The position numbers and the translations under genes are program-made. A stretch of 64,000 nt of DNA, from the NCBI GenBank assembly GCA_019009955.1, contig CM032229.1, forward strand, positions 151,017,501 to 151,081,500, read 5' to 3'. The notes under the pieces were generated by a model. That model ran no database searches. It worked only from the letters and a program-made list of their open reading frames with translations, and was not told the origin of the DNA. Of the stretch, positions 13,601 through 25,048 are shown one piece after another. The DNA comes from Riptortus pedestris (Eukaryota > Arthropoda > Insecta > Hemiptera > Alydidae). How positions within the stretch are numbered: the first letter of the stretch is position 1; the number at the start of each line of letters is the position of its first letter.

Positions 13601-15645
13601 ACTATTCTAATTATTACACAGTCCAATAATTCACTCACGGTCACTGAAGTACACAAAAAAAGACAGCACTGTACTGTTCTTTACTTTGCGGCACTGCACT
13701 GTCTTAAACATGGCACTAAACTGTTACTACATAGTCATGGCACAACACTGTTCTTCACATAAAAACACTTTACCGCACTGCACTAAGTGGCATTGTAGCA
13801 CTGAACATCACTCGAAAACCGCTGAGCACAAACTAAACTGCCGGCTGATTTGCACATGCTTATATAGAGGGCGGCAACATCAAAGGACACGGTCTCAAAG
13901 GTACTGGACTAATTAGTCTAGAACCTACAGGCACCAGCAGACCTAGGCTGGCTCCCTTTCATCTCCCTCGCACCTCCCAAATACGTGACTTGCTCTGCTA
14001 ATCCTTCATGTTTTTAATTTTCGCAACAATTTATCATTGGTAGCGATAAGAAAAAATTGTCTTTATATTTTCCCTTAAGGGAAATCTGCTAAATAATTTA
14101 GCGCTAAAAATCATAAAATCCCATATGAGATGAGTGGGAGAAGTGTTCTTACAATGAGTGGAATAGATCTTTCCAAAAAAAAAAATAAAAAGCTGTTCAA
14201 TTCCCCCCCCCCCAAAAAAAATGACTTCTGAAAATGATTATAATCCCCTTCTTTAATCAAGAAATTCACTAGAACATTTTTTCCCAACTACTATTATGTA
14301 AAAAATGTTTAACAGTTTCTACAGAACTTTTCTCAGCAAAGAATGAGGATGCCTTAAGCTTAAGGATGAGTGAACAATAAGCTGAAGAACCTTTTTTTCA
14401 GTATGGACTTAATATTTTAGAGTCGGATAGAGTATAAGATTTATTTCACAGAAAAGATATATATATATATACATATAAAATTGTAACCTCTGACAGTACA
14501 TTGATTTTTTTTCTCGAAATTTCACGATAATTTTTCGTTTCACATTTCATAGACACCATAAATGCATTTTGTTTCTTTCGTGTATGTTTATTTTCAATGT
14601 TGATGACAAATGATGTTATGTTCTAGTCTTATATGATAGTTCTAAATATGATTCGGATTAGTGAGGTTATAAATCTTCGTCCCCTCCCCCCTCTTCATTC
14701 ATTTATTTTTCCTAGAAAATAACTTTGTCACCTACTTCCAATAGAAATGTAAACTACAAGAGCATTTCCATTATTTAATTTGTATAATGTATTATTTAAA
14801 AATGTCATGCTGTATTAGCACAAGCAGTGATAGCAGAAGTTGTAGGGAATCTAACTCTTTGGTTCTGGTAATATATTATCTTATTTCAGATATTTTTACG
14901 ATATTGAAACAAATATGTACTATCATAACAATTAAACGTTAATGGTAATATCATTATGGCAAAAGACAATATGCGTTTAAACTTATTATTGTTTAAAGTA
15001 TTACGTAAGTTGCAGTGAGGGCTACGATCTCTTCCCCTCATAGCATTTTGAATATAAATTAAATTATTTTTAGGGTAACACTATTAATAATTCCATTAGG
15101 TAGGTAAATGATTAAAATAATATTTTGAATCAATAATTTAAGGCGAAGAATGTTGAAAACTGTCATGTGGGAGCAGAAGATGGCGGGAGGTTAAAAGAGA
15201 TAATTGAATTTACAAATTTACTGTGAAATGCTAGCATTACTGGAAGTGATTTCCACTGAGATTTACCATTAGGAATATAATTTTACGTACAAGACTATGC
15301 TTAAACTATTTGTGCTCGGATTGGTTTTTGAATGGAAATAAGTTTCAATATAGATGATATTTAATTGTAATAAATGCTACTCATGATGATGGTTTAAATT
15401 ATTCAAAAACGGTGAGTCAAAAAGTGTAGAGGGATAGATTAGGAACACGTTTTCATTTACTCTTCAAAATTAAAATTTCTATTCCATTAATCCCCAAAAG
15501 TTACCCTTAAGGATTAGCTATTTCGGAAATACATTAGGTCGTGGAGGGAAGTATAATTGTACACTTTGAAGTTCTGCTATAAAAAAAACCACCATTAATC
15601 AGTCAACAATGATTTCCCGGGCATCGCCGGGTACCTTAGCCAATA

Positions 15646-15701
<56 letters not shown>

Positions 15702-18700
15702 CATACATATATAATTTCTTAAAAAATAATTCATTTACTTTAAGAGAACAAATTTACTCACATATTTGACATAATCATAAACATGGAGAGCATTGTCTGT
15801 GGCAGCAACAACAACATTGTATGGCAAATTCCTTGAAAAAGAAACACATTCAACTGAGGTGTCGGTACCTTCTCTATTTCTTTCTTCAGTACAAGTGTAT
15901 TCATGTAAATTCTAAATAAAAAAAAAATAAAGGAAAATTAAAAAAATATACACAATGAAACAATCAATCACCAATCTATGCCAAAATTCCATAAGAATTA
16001 TTGGTCCATAATAGAAACATTTATTGTGGAAACCACATGATTTCCTTGTACTCCTATTAAATTAAATAAACAAAATGTGTTACTGCACTCCATTTAAAAT
16101 TATTTCATTTGAAGATGAAATACAATGTCACCATTCAAATGCATCGTATTGAAAAATGTCAAAACATAATTTATAAATGTTTTCATGATTAATGAAAAAG
16201 ATCCTATACAAATAATAATAATTTTTATATTTCCAAAATATACAGAGAAATTAGCAGTTTTTTAATTCCACTCCCTCTAAACCCCTCCCCCCCCCATTAG
16301 CTGATTTGAATCAAAAGGTAAAGCCCATTAGATGTTACAATCCAAACTATGAAATTTCAACATTTTAGGCTAACTGTTTTTGAATTATGCGAGACATAAA
16401 CAGACATGCCAATCTGCCAAACAAAATAGGTTCTGGGGAGATCAAAACATACAATTCCATTGAAATCTGAAAATGAAATTTTTTTTGAAATTATAATACT
16501 TCCTTTACTACTTACAAGGAAGTATTAAAACAAAAAAAAAAGTCTAGCTCTTCTACCTCAGTAACATTAAAATTATAATAAACATAACGAAATATTACCT
16601 TGGCCCCTTGGGTCTTGAGAATGTATAGTTTAGAAGTCAAAGATCCTAGAGCAACTAAGTTATTGTCAGGATGAACATCCAAAGAAATAATGGTATCATT
16701 ATTTAATTCTGGACCATCATACTTCATAATAACATTCGTAGTAGCAAGATTGTAAACCTTTACAGCACCATTTAGGTGACATGTAATAGCACGTTTACCT
16801 GTAAAAAAACAAAAGAAATATAAATACAAGGAGATATTATACAGACTAAATTCAATAACCTACGAACAACAGTAATAGCCAATATTGGAGAATCTTTTTG
16901 AATGAATCCACTCATATTCAGTTGTATAAGTGGTATTGAAGACGGAGGACAAAACTTAAAATTTGGCTACTCAAAAAATCGAACTCGGTACCTCCCCAAT
17001 AGAGTTGAGTCCTTCAACTCATTTATTTAAATAATATAAAAGTTTTATTCTCTGATTAAAACTCCGACTACCATTTATAACTATGCTTCAAATGCCCAAA
17101 TGTTGAAGGAAACATGTCTAGTAAAACCCCTTAAGGTCTATATAATTACTAATGTTCCAATTACATTTTCTCTCATAAAAATTAAAATAATACAATGTAA
17201 AATGGTTTTTACCTTATAGTGTTGTTTTCAAATGTTAATGTTACCTTTATAACAGGATAGTATTAATTAATCTTAAATTAATATGAATGTAGAATTAATC
17301 TTGAATGTATCAAATGCAGGGAGGGAACAATAAAGTATTATAGGTTGAATTGTAGGTCATCTGGCTACTTCTCCTTTACAAACGACTGGATGAACTCAGA
17401 GGCAGATAAATGGTCTGAGAATGATAATTGTGCTGTTACTAAAATTGAAGTGTGAAAGATATGTTAACCCTTTAGGTGGCCAGATATGAGCCCACCCGCT
17501 TGCCCTTTGCCATTCACCCCACAGCTCCACCAATCTCTCCACTCTCTTTATCTACAGTTATTTTATTACGCTTTTTATATAACCAGTTTTCTTATATATA
17601 AATCAGTTATTCAGGTTGTACTCATTATACAATTTTTGAAAAAAAAATCATCAAATGCCCCCCCGGAGATAACGAAAATGAGGTCCGCTCAAAATGTGTG
17701 TTATTAATTCCTGTTTGCTTAGGCTTATTACTATGGCACAAAAGAAATAGATGGTGAGTTATGATCACCAGTGTGTCATATACTAGTTCGTGGGATATCT
17801 GCTTAGTTTGCACAGCTCCTGCACGACAGACTTTTATATAAACTATATTAATAAACTAATACGTTAGTTTATTCATTAACTTTTGTGACTACTGTCTAAC
17901 TAGGCACTAGTTAAAAGATGGCTAAACTATTAATGGGAATTTTAGAAAAATCTCGAAAGGTGCCGAAAATAACGGTGGTCAGCTCTAAGTGTAAAAGTTA
18001 AGAAAGCAGCATGCCCACTCTATTTGTTACAAGAGAAAAAAAAAACTAAAAATTAAAATTATAACCACTAGATAACTGTAAAGCTCACTGGGCTAAACGC
18101 TGCCAGGCACTTGAATGGCAAAGGGAGAGAACCCGTACACAAGCCAATGACCTGTGAGGCACTAAAATCCTGAACAACTATACACATTTATGACATAAAA
18201 AAGGTTAAAATGAAGTAAGGTTGATAAAAGATAAAATACTTATAAAGAAAATTACCATCAGGCATAAAAGATCCTGCATCAGTAATGTCAATATTATCAG
18301 GTAAGATCTTACAATCTCCTGAAGGGATCTGAAAATTATTCAATATTAGAATATATGAAATATAAGCTATTAAGCTAAAATATACTATTATTCAATATTA
18401 GAATATATGAAATATAAGCTATTAAGCTAAAATATACTATTTCAAAAATTTTTTAATAAAAATCATTTCGTAAAGTAGAAACTAGTGAAAACATATATCA
18501 TAAATTCAAACTAATAAAAACTTTCACTATTTAACCAGCACTATGTAACTACATCTTTTTTGCAAATCACTTTACCAGGGAAATACTCTAGAGCAGGTTG
18601 GGCCATCTTTGACATGTTGCGGGCCAAATTTTAGTGAGCAAATAGGTTTGCGGGCCACGTTTAAACGTATTGCATTTAAAAGTAGTGTTCATAATTTTTA

Positions 18701-21700
18701 ACGTTAGATATCAGATATGAAATTATTAATACGATTATTAAAATAACAAAATGAAATGAAAAAAGTAGGTTAAATTGTAAAATTTGGAATTATTACAAAC
18801 AACGACAGTTAAATAGGCACACCGAAATCAATGAGCTTGAATTTGGGAAAATAATCCATCGATGTTTGGATTAATTCCACTGATACAAAGACGAAAAGAA
18901 TTTTCCAAATTATCTCCAGTCAGCCTTGTACGATGTTTCGATTTATTAATTTTCATCATTGAAAAGAGCTGGTTTGCATTTATAAGTACTGAAAAACGCA
19001 CAAATCTCTCCTCATCTTCCTCATTTGGAGTATGTAGTTTATCATTTTTGTTTAATTGGGTTTTCAAAATGCCTCGGGGCGGATCAGTGGTTGCCACATG
19101 CTCTTTGGATTTTCACTACAGTCACTAATTGCAAATGGTCCTGTTATAAAAGATATTATGTAATAGGATCTAAAGAAGGTAGTTGAAGAACTTTTTATAA
19201 TTCATTATTATAGTTAATAACTTGATTGCTTGATCAGAAGGCCTTAGTACAAATTGTTTAAGCTGGAAGTTATTAATGATACTAAATATTAAATATCACA
19301 AGGAGAGGTATTACTCATCCTTCACAACTACATTATTACAATAGAATATAAAACAGAAGATAAACTCTTGAAACAATGTTTTTGTAATTTAGAAATATGA
19401 TTTCTCCAGTCAAGTGATTGGAGAATTGGACAGTCTTATGATTTACGTGCCAGTACTGGCGTAGGATAGATAACGGGCAACATCTCATAAGAGTGAACAA
19501 AAACAAATCTGATGCATTGGAATGGAGCCTTGTACGTCATTTTAAAATGAAGTACAGGATAATATTTGGTCAATTTAATCTAATAAGATTATAAACAGTT
19601 ATGTGATGTCCTTGTTTTATTTCACTTTTTTATAAATATTATCTTTCATTTATAAACAGTTTCACAGGGGTCAGGTTAGCCAGTGGGTTAAAGCGTTGGC
19701 CTTAATCTCACATATCAAACCTAGAGTGGCGAGTTCGATTCCCACCTGGGAAATAGGAATGTATTTAGTGATGTACTCATTAAATAAAACCCTTAATCCC
19801 ACCCACCCTGAAAAGGCTAGAAAAGGTTGGCTACCTGTAGATAACCCACCCCAATTAGCTGCAGTACAAAAAGTGGATTGATAAATAATATCAGTTTTAC
19901 ACTAATTTATTTTATCATGAAACCTGTTAATTTATAACATTAATAAATAAGGTATACTAAGTGACAGATTTAGTCCAATACACATGAAATAAAGAAAACA
20001 ATCAATGTTAAAATGTTTCATACTGTTTAATTAAATTTTCTTTCGAACTAAACCATCCCCACTAATTCAATACTGCCTGGGGGTAGACATAAGACTCATT
20101 TTTATCCTAAACCATTAAAGCTAAGAATAAAATAGAAAAAGACAAAAATATGAAGATGTTTTCATGATAAAGTGTGACATTTCCATTTTTGCTATGATTG
20201 GCATATTAAATGATTAACAATGGGCCTTATTACAGGGATATATAAAATAATCCTAAAATAAAACCATCAATAATACAATTCTACAAAATAAAGAAACTAA
20301 ATTTTCAATAGAATTTGTAGATAAAATAAGGAGCATGTCTAAAGTAAATTTGAACAGCCAAAAGAATGAAGAATTACCGGAACAATTTATTCATGTAATT
20401 AACTTACCTTCCACATATATACCATGCCAACAGCTTCTCCAACAAGTAAAACATTAGCCAGAGGGTGCCACCTAATCCACTGAACAATATAAAAGAAAAA
20501 TAATATGTAATTCTCAATTATTTGTATATCAATAAATTTAATAATATTAAAGGGTGGGCACAGGGTTGAGCAAAGATTCCACGAAAGGAGCCTGAGTCAA
20601 AACATAAAATAAGCCATGTTAAAACACAAGTCTGCTCAATCTTTAAAAAGTCTGTCATGCAGAAAATGTGTAAACTAGTCAGATATCCCGCGAGCTGGTG
20701 TATGGCACAATGATGATCTGAACTCAACATCAATTCTCTATTTCTCCCCATAATAAGAAATCTATGTAAACACAGATATGCATATGAGAAATTTAGTGAG
20801 ACAGTTAATCAAGTGAAAATTGCAGGATTAGGAGAGGGGGTTTAATGAGATTGACTGCTAAACAATTCATAATATTTTGGTACAGAGAAAATGCACAGAA
20901 CATTTACAGGAATTAAATTACCAACAAGATTGGTTATATACAATTTGTTGAACCGATGAGATCATAACTGAGATATTACAATTTTTCAGCTTTCCCTCGA
21001 ATTTACCTAGATTTTTTTTTTTTTGTATGTCTCTTTCCCTCTCTCTCTCTTTCTTTAGAGAGTAGTTCCCAAACAGTATTTAATGAGCATATTTATATTA
21101 TGGATGATTATTTAACTGTGTAAAGTCATTAAGTTAAAAGCATAGTAATTAAACAAATGTAATTCATTTCTTCCATAACTCTTCATAGTAATTCCAGAAT
21201 TGTTAATTTATTTAAATTTTATTTTAGTAGCATTAATTTTTAAAAGTGGCTCAGGTTAGCCATGTGAGTGAAGGTGTTGGTTTTGGTAAACCTTGGAACA
21301 AAGAGTTTGATTCCTGTGAGGGCAAGAGGTTTATCAAGTGATGGACTAACTATATAAAACCCTTAGTCCCACCCTGGATTAGAAAAGGCCAGTAATCTGT
21401 AGATAAACCTTCTTGATTAGCAATAGTAGCATAAAGTGAACGTTAATTAATAACATTTAAGTTTCAAAAATAATGCCTCAAATAACTATTCGTTAATTTT
21501 ATAAAAGTGTGACTTACAAGAATATCTTGAATTTTATTTTCCCACACCAGTTGAAATGGTTGAGAAGTTGTTTTCCATATTTTAATTGTTCCTCCCATAT
21601 CAGCGGCTGCTACATATTTTCCATCATGGTTAAAAGATGCATGGGAGACAGAATCCTGTAAAAAATGAATAAATAATAAATGAAATAGATGTTCAATGAC

Positions 21701-24017
21701 AGATTTGATCTCATTCCAAACCCAACCTAAGGACCCACTTCATAGAAGATATTTTCCTTCTATGGCTGCATAACACCTCCTCTATTCATTCACTAAATAC
21801 CTCTGTTTTAAGCCTATTTGAAGTCAGATTTTTTGCTTAGTTTTTGATCGATTGTCTCAAAAATGTTGCAAAATTATGCACTGATGAAATTTTATTGTCC
21901 TTGTGTACTTTTTTGGACTCATCAGGTTTCCAGTTCGTTTTTGGTCTTCAGTAATAAGCTATATTGCAAGGTCAAAAAAAAAAGACTGTAAACTCTTGAC
22001 AGATCTGGGGTGTACCAAGTACCTGCAAAGTTTGTGGTTCGTACAAGGGCAAAATGGATAGAAGATAAGAACCAGATTAAAGGAGCACATCACAACCAAG
22101 GTCCAGTACAAGTTACTCTATGAGATCAAAAAGAATAGGCAACTGAATATGGAAGAAGAAATATTTATTAAATGGGACAAGTTCCAAAATTGGAACAGGA
22201 ATCTCAATTGTTATGCAGAGGGTAATAGTCTCCAATTCATCTCGTGTGAGGCACTCGCTGCACTGCAAGGCATATTCTATCTGAGCCCGATATCAGATGA
22301 GACCAGCCATCATTAATTGTAAGTCTTTCTTCTCTATTAATGATTTTTTGTACCTTTTGTAGATGTTATGTATTTTTATTTTGCTTAAAAACAATTCACT
22401 GATACAATGTAGATTTCTACAGGAAATCATTCTTATTTCCTTTTGTCAACAACGGATAATACAATGGACCCAAAATGAAATTTATAAACTCTAGTCCCAT
22501 TTGCCATCAAATCATAAATCGTAATCAAGTGTTATTAGCATGGTGGTATTTGGAAATTTCATTTTATTTGCAATATGATTTATTTTGATATGCTGTTTAT
22601 AAATAATTACATCTACTTACAGTGAATTCAGAATCAGAAGAGGATAACAGTACATCTCCTGTTTGGGTGTTCCATATATAAGCTTTGTCATCTTGACCAC
22701 CAGAAATAACCATGTGTTCATCCTGTGGATTGATACTAATACAAAACACGGGGCCTGTAATAGTAAAAAAAAACGTTAGTTTTCAACATAAGATTCCAAA
22801 ATAAAATTATGAAAATGCAGCACTACCACGAAAATGCCTAACTACATTTGCCAGGACAAGTAGCTCTCCTCATTCCAAGAAGGATACAAGATTTTTTTTA
22901 GTTACATATTGGTTTAACTTGTACTTCTTTTTTTTCAGTAGATAGATAAAATCTTCTTTAGGGGTCCTTATAATTACCCTAAAAATCGAATGAATTCCTC
23001 CCTTATGATTTTTGTGTGGGTCTTCCATCCAAGTCGAGAGTCCAGATATAGTCCAAGGTCCCTACACTATACGCCAGTGGTGGTAGGTTTTTCATGAAAA
23101 TGATTGGGGTCATAAAATGATTAACAGTCAAATTGAAATCAGAGTTGTTGTTTTTTTAGAGGAATAGTTAATGTTTTTCTTTTTCGAGAAAGGAGCATAG
23201 GGGCGATGTGACAGGGATAAGAGACAAGTGATTTGAGTTGAGATCATCTAGAGAGGAAATTGGCGATTGGATATGATGGGAGCCAAGGACAAAGTAAAAG
23301 TCAATAAGGATTGAAGTACAATTAAAATCTATAGATTATAAGGTAGAGGGTCTTAAAAAAAAATAATTTAGCATCGCCTACTGGACAGTTTGCCATGAAC
23401 TGACAGAGATTTTGTTGTTATGGCTTTTCTTTGTAATCCACCATTGACAATAAAGGGAGGACTGATTAAGTCAAATAAGTTTTAGGAGGAGGAAAGATTT
23501 ATTAGGGCGGCAGTACGTGTCGGATCATTGGAAGGAAGAAAAGATACAAGGAAATCATAGGTATATGCCACCTGCCTCTAATTGAAGTTTGTAGACATAT
23601 AATTCACTCAGCATAATGTTATAAAAAATATACTTTTGTTGTGAGTTGAAAAATGTTGTCAACATACAACAAAAGAAATTGGAGCCAGGGTTTGATGATA
23701 ACTACATTGATAACTAGGGGCATTTATGAGCAAAATTCAGTTCTATATTTAAACTAGTGTTAAATATAATAAAAAATCATAATTCTCATACCTGTATGTT
23801 TTTGGAAGACAAATGAAGCATGATCAGTGCTAGGCACACAAGACATTTTCCTATCCGATTCCTGATCTGAGTCAGAAGCTTCTGACTCTTCAGATAATTC
23901 TTCTTCGGTAACCATGACATCATCATTAAAGATGATCTCATATTCTTCCTCACCCTCGAATTCGTCCTCCATAACTAAAGCCCTGTCAGATTCAATAGGT
24001 CGATCACCCTGTGTCAT
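9327..24017 (-). CDS. AAMP: AAMP (angio-associated migratory cell protein homologue), WD40-repeat protein, nine coding exons
   Basis: WD40 beta-propeller protein, cytosolic or membrane-associated in animals; related to yeast Sqt1, a chaperone of ribosomal protein uL16. Coding exons, 5' to 3' on the minus strand: 24017-23792, 22754-22621, 21655-21518, 20479-20408, 18328-18256, 16798-16599, 15911-15762, 12179-11998, 9420-9327 (stop TAA 9329-9327). All have AG acceptors and GT donors, phases agree, and the total is 1269 nt, 422 aa (human AAMP is 434). Residues 1-75 are an acidic tail (EGEEEYEIIFNDD, EELSEESEASDSD), as in the family. Repeats follow: GGQDDKAYIW, AADMGGTIKIW, the WHPLANVLL segment, KRAITCHLNGAVKVY, GSLTSKLYIL, AATDNALHVYDY, WPEQSHIVYVGTKVGKIALCD, then GHSKSILDISITK and ASDDETVRIF. 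The ATG at 24017-24015 is inferred from the family; a non-coding leader exon probably lies at about 24542-24720. Confidence 0.9.
10565..11374 (+). repeat. Family A repeat, copy 4, 5'-truncated, in the last AAMP intron
   Basis: Begins just before a (TG)n/(TA)n tract (about 10573-10624), contains the G-run (10739-10749) and AATATTAACCGAGATATTTG, and ends CTTCACAGCCCCTGCGTGA. The palindromic start and the GGGAAATCTGCT end are missing; short open frames here are chance. Confidence 0.75.
12704..14092 (-). repeat. Family A repeat, copy 5, interrupted by an LTR, in AAMP intron
   Basis: Minus-strand copy: starts at the high end with CCCTTAAGGGAAATCTGCTA and ends at the low end with CAGGGGCTGCGTAAACTAAG. 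The block TTACATAAAACGATTA... is split by the LTR-like insertion at 13406-14028; the second half of the same block (GGTAGCGATAAG) resumes after it. Confidence 0.75.
13406..14028 (-). mobile_element. Solo LTR, copy 1, nested in family A
   Basis: On the minus strand it starts TGTTGCGAAAA and ends AACGTAACA, i.e. inverted TGTTACG/CGTAACA-type termini typical of an LTR. It has a TATA-like CTCTATATAAGC followed by an initiator-like region rich in CAGTGC phrases, AATAAA-type signals near the 3' end, and GTGTGTTTTATTTTGCAATC. It aligns along its length with 41936-42561 and 44783-45331. No internal coding region follows it, so it is a solo LTR. An open frame at 13686-13916 on the other strand is chance. 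Confidence 0.65.
14452..15642 (+). mobile_element. Helitron-like non-autonomous element (family B), in AAMP intron
   Basis: The left end (AAAATTGTAACCTCTGACAG, near 14480) is the reverse complement of the end at about 38550. The right end is CCCGGGCATCGCCGGGTACC then TTAGC; a GC-rich hairpin (CCCGG/CCGGG) close to the 3' terminus followed by a CTTAGC-like end is Helitron-like. The same end recurs at about 31890-31912. No Rep/helicase frame. Class is inferred from the 3' hairpin only. Confidence 0.45.
15641..15700. repeat. (TA)n microsatellite abutting family B
   Basis: About 25 or more TA units directly after the family B 3' end and about 60 bp from AAMP exon 7. Confidence 0.9.
17590..17836 (+). 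repeat. Family A, short internally deleted copy, in AAMP intron
   Basis: Contains AGGTTGTACTCATTATACAA, AACGAAAATGAGGTCCGCTC and the end CGTGGGATATCTGCTTAG with a degraded hairpin (CACAGCTCCTGCACGACAGAC). The (TA)n and central 600 bp are missing, so it resembles a short MITE-like derivative. Confidence 0.65.
18336..18439. repeat. Perfect 52-bp tandem duplication beside AAMP exon 5
   Basis: Two identical 52-bp units, 18336-18387 and 18388-18439, each starting TTATTCAATATTAGAATATA. On the AAMP strand they sit just upstream of the acceptor of the exon at 18328-18256, so the branch-point region is duplicated. Identity of the units suggests a recent event. Confidence 0.9.
18590..19130 (-). mobile_element. 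hAT transposon remnant with transposase C-terminus, in AAMP intron
   Basis: The minus-strand open frame 19097-18828 (89 codons) contains FSMMKINKSKHRTRLTGDNL and the following segment ending SGINPNIDGLFSQIQAH. This resembles the C-terminal end of ZBED/GTF2IRD2-type hAT transposases (K-H-R-x-x-L-T-D-x-x-L followed by an S-x-x-P-x-x-x-x-L segment). After the stop, GTTGGGCCATCTTTGACATG and GCGGGCCA resemble the GC-rich subterminal sequence of hAT elements. The DDE core is absent; the other end was not found. Confidence 0.55.
19667..19885 (+). repeat. tRNA-derived SINE, copy 1, in AAMP intron
   Basis: Has a tRNA-like head with a B-box-like GAGTTCGATTCCCACCTGGG and an A-box-like GTTAGCCAGTGGGTTAAAGC, then a shared body ATTAAATAAAACCCTTAATC, CTACCTGTAGATAACC and CAATTAGCTGCAGTA. 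Six copies are found in this window on both strands, three of them in AAMP or its flank and two in VPS72. It is a SINE, not a functional tRNA gene: no acceptor stem or cloverleaf can be closed. Confidence 0.75.
20645..21000 (-). repeat. Family A, diverged copy, in AAMP intron
   Basis: Minus-strand copy with degraded end (CATGCAGAAAATGTGTAAAC, CAGATATCCCGCGAG) and an older body (GAGGGGGTTTAATGAG; GAGATATTACAATTTTTCAG). Boundaries are approximate. Confidence 0.5.
21246..21440 (+). repeat. tRNA-derived SINE, copy 2, in AAMP intron
   Basis: Same family as 19667-19885: GGCTCAGGTTAGCCATGTGA, AGAGTTTGATTCCTGTGAGG, CCTTAGTCCCACCCTGG and CTGTAGATAAACCTTC. Confidence 0.7.
22940..23660 (-). pseudogene. 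Jockey-like LINE fragment: endonuclease remnant joined to the reverse-transcriptase C-terminus
   Basis: On the minus strand, about 23290-23190 reads SSLDDLNSNHLSLIPVTS, resembling the LDDLSSDHLPV motif at the end of the apurinic endonuclease domain of Jockey-type LINEs. About 23080-22980 reads DLGLYLDSRLGWKTHTKIIR, resembling the post-catalytic YLGLxLDxRLxWxxHI block of the same class. The intervening reverse-transcriptase core (about 1.5 kb in a complete element) is absent and stops are present, so this is an internally deleted, dead copy inside an AAMP intron. Confidence 0.5.
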
Positions 24018-24354
24018 GCCCTTCCTGAAACCAAATATGTTCAATCCATTTTTATAAAGTAACATAAAATTTTCTAAAATTAATATTTCTGATCACAAAA
24101 AGAAGTATTCAATATTTTTATTGAACGGAAATAGTTTATTTATTATTTCATAAACATCTTAGTCCAAAAAATATGAAATGTTATACACTGCCTCTTTTAT
24201 TAACTATTGACAGAAATTGTTTAAATTATTTTTTTTTGGTTGCAAATTATGTTGGTGAGTGTTGGGTGTAATTATGTATGTTATTGAGGTAGTACTCAAA
24301 AGTGAAAAAAAGGAGAATAGAAGATCAATAGAGATAACCAGTGTTTTATTCCAA

Positions 24355-24406
24355 CATGTGGGAAATCTGCTTTGTTTTTGCAGCCCCTGTGAGAGACTTG
24401 TTTTTG
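24355..24406 (+). repeat. Family A, terminal fragment
   Basis: Only the end is present: CATGTGGGAAATCTGCTTTG, then GCAGCCCCTGTGAGAGACTT. It lies between the first coding exon of AAMP and the candidate leader exon. Confidence 0.6.
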
Positions 24407-24541
24407 TTAAAGCCTTTAAGACAAAAACGAATTGTTGGGTCAGAAAACCCATATAAAGCAATACAGCTTCGGTGGAAGGATAAGTAGTTAGCTTGACATA
24501 TTCTCAGCCAAATTTATCTATAATTTCAAGGATTAACTTAC

Positions 24542-24720
24542 TCAGAAATGCCAAGTTCAAACCCCAGAATTGCACACTAAATTTTACTCAGCCATTTTAC
24601 AGTCACGGAGCTATCCCGTAGGAATTCTCTCCATTCCCTCAGTACGGCAGTAAATATGTCAAACTGACCATACCACTTCCCACCAAAGTTAAGTGGCATG
24701 CCTTGGCTCTTCATGAAGGG
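24542..24720 (-). promoter_or_regulatory. Candidate AAMP 5' leader exon with an in-frame upstream open frame
   Basis: A strong donor (CTGA|GTAAGTTAA on the minus strand, boundary 24542/24541) lies about 0.5 kb upstream of the acceptor at 24025-24026 of the first coding exon. Upstream of the donor is a 45-codon open frame, 24714-24577, beginning MKSQGMPLNF and ending VKWLSKI then TAG. If the leader is spliced as proposed, this frame is the same as AAMP with that TAG as the only stop between. The 5' end of the exon is unknown. Inference from splice signals only. Confidence 0.4.
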
Positions 24721-24939
24721 TGCAGCGAAAAATTGATTTCTTTGCACGCACGAACAAGTGTGTGTTTATCCTTGCTGTGAGAATGTAAATATATATATCT
24801 CACTTAAAATGTATAAATGAAAGTGATAATGTGTTTCATTAATGATATTTGTGTGACATTTTTGACCATACTTTCCATAAATTTTAAAAATAATTTCCTT
24901 TTAAGTTCAAAAATAAATTAGTTATTTAAATGTTTTGAA

Positions 24940-25046
24940 GGGGGTCAAATTAACTGTTTGAGTTAAGGCGTTCATAAACCTGAAGTCAAGGATTCAATTC
25001 TCGCCTGGGTAATAACAATTTATTTATAGTGATGAACTCATTAAAT
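24940..25046 (+). repeat. tRNA-derived SINE, copy 3, left part
   Basis: GGGGGTCAAATTAACTG, GGATTCAATTCTCGCCTGGG and GATGAACTCATTAAATAAG match the SINE head and mid-body. The sequence then switches into an inverted family A copy and resumes at about 25880. Confidence 0.65.
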
Positions 25047-25048
25047 AA

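Noticed and set aside
13686..13916. 76-codon frame rich in Cys and His
   Set aside because: It is the antisense of the CAGTGC-rich LTR leader; the Cys/His content comes from that repeat and does not match zinc-finger spacing.
19667..19885. tRNA gene suggested by a GTTCGATTCC-like B box (also at the other SINE copies and at 58440)
   Set aside because: No acceptor or anticodon stem can be closed and the body is shared by six dispersed copies, so they are SINEs.
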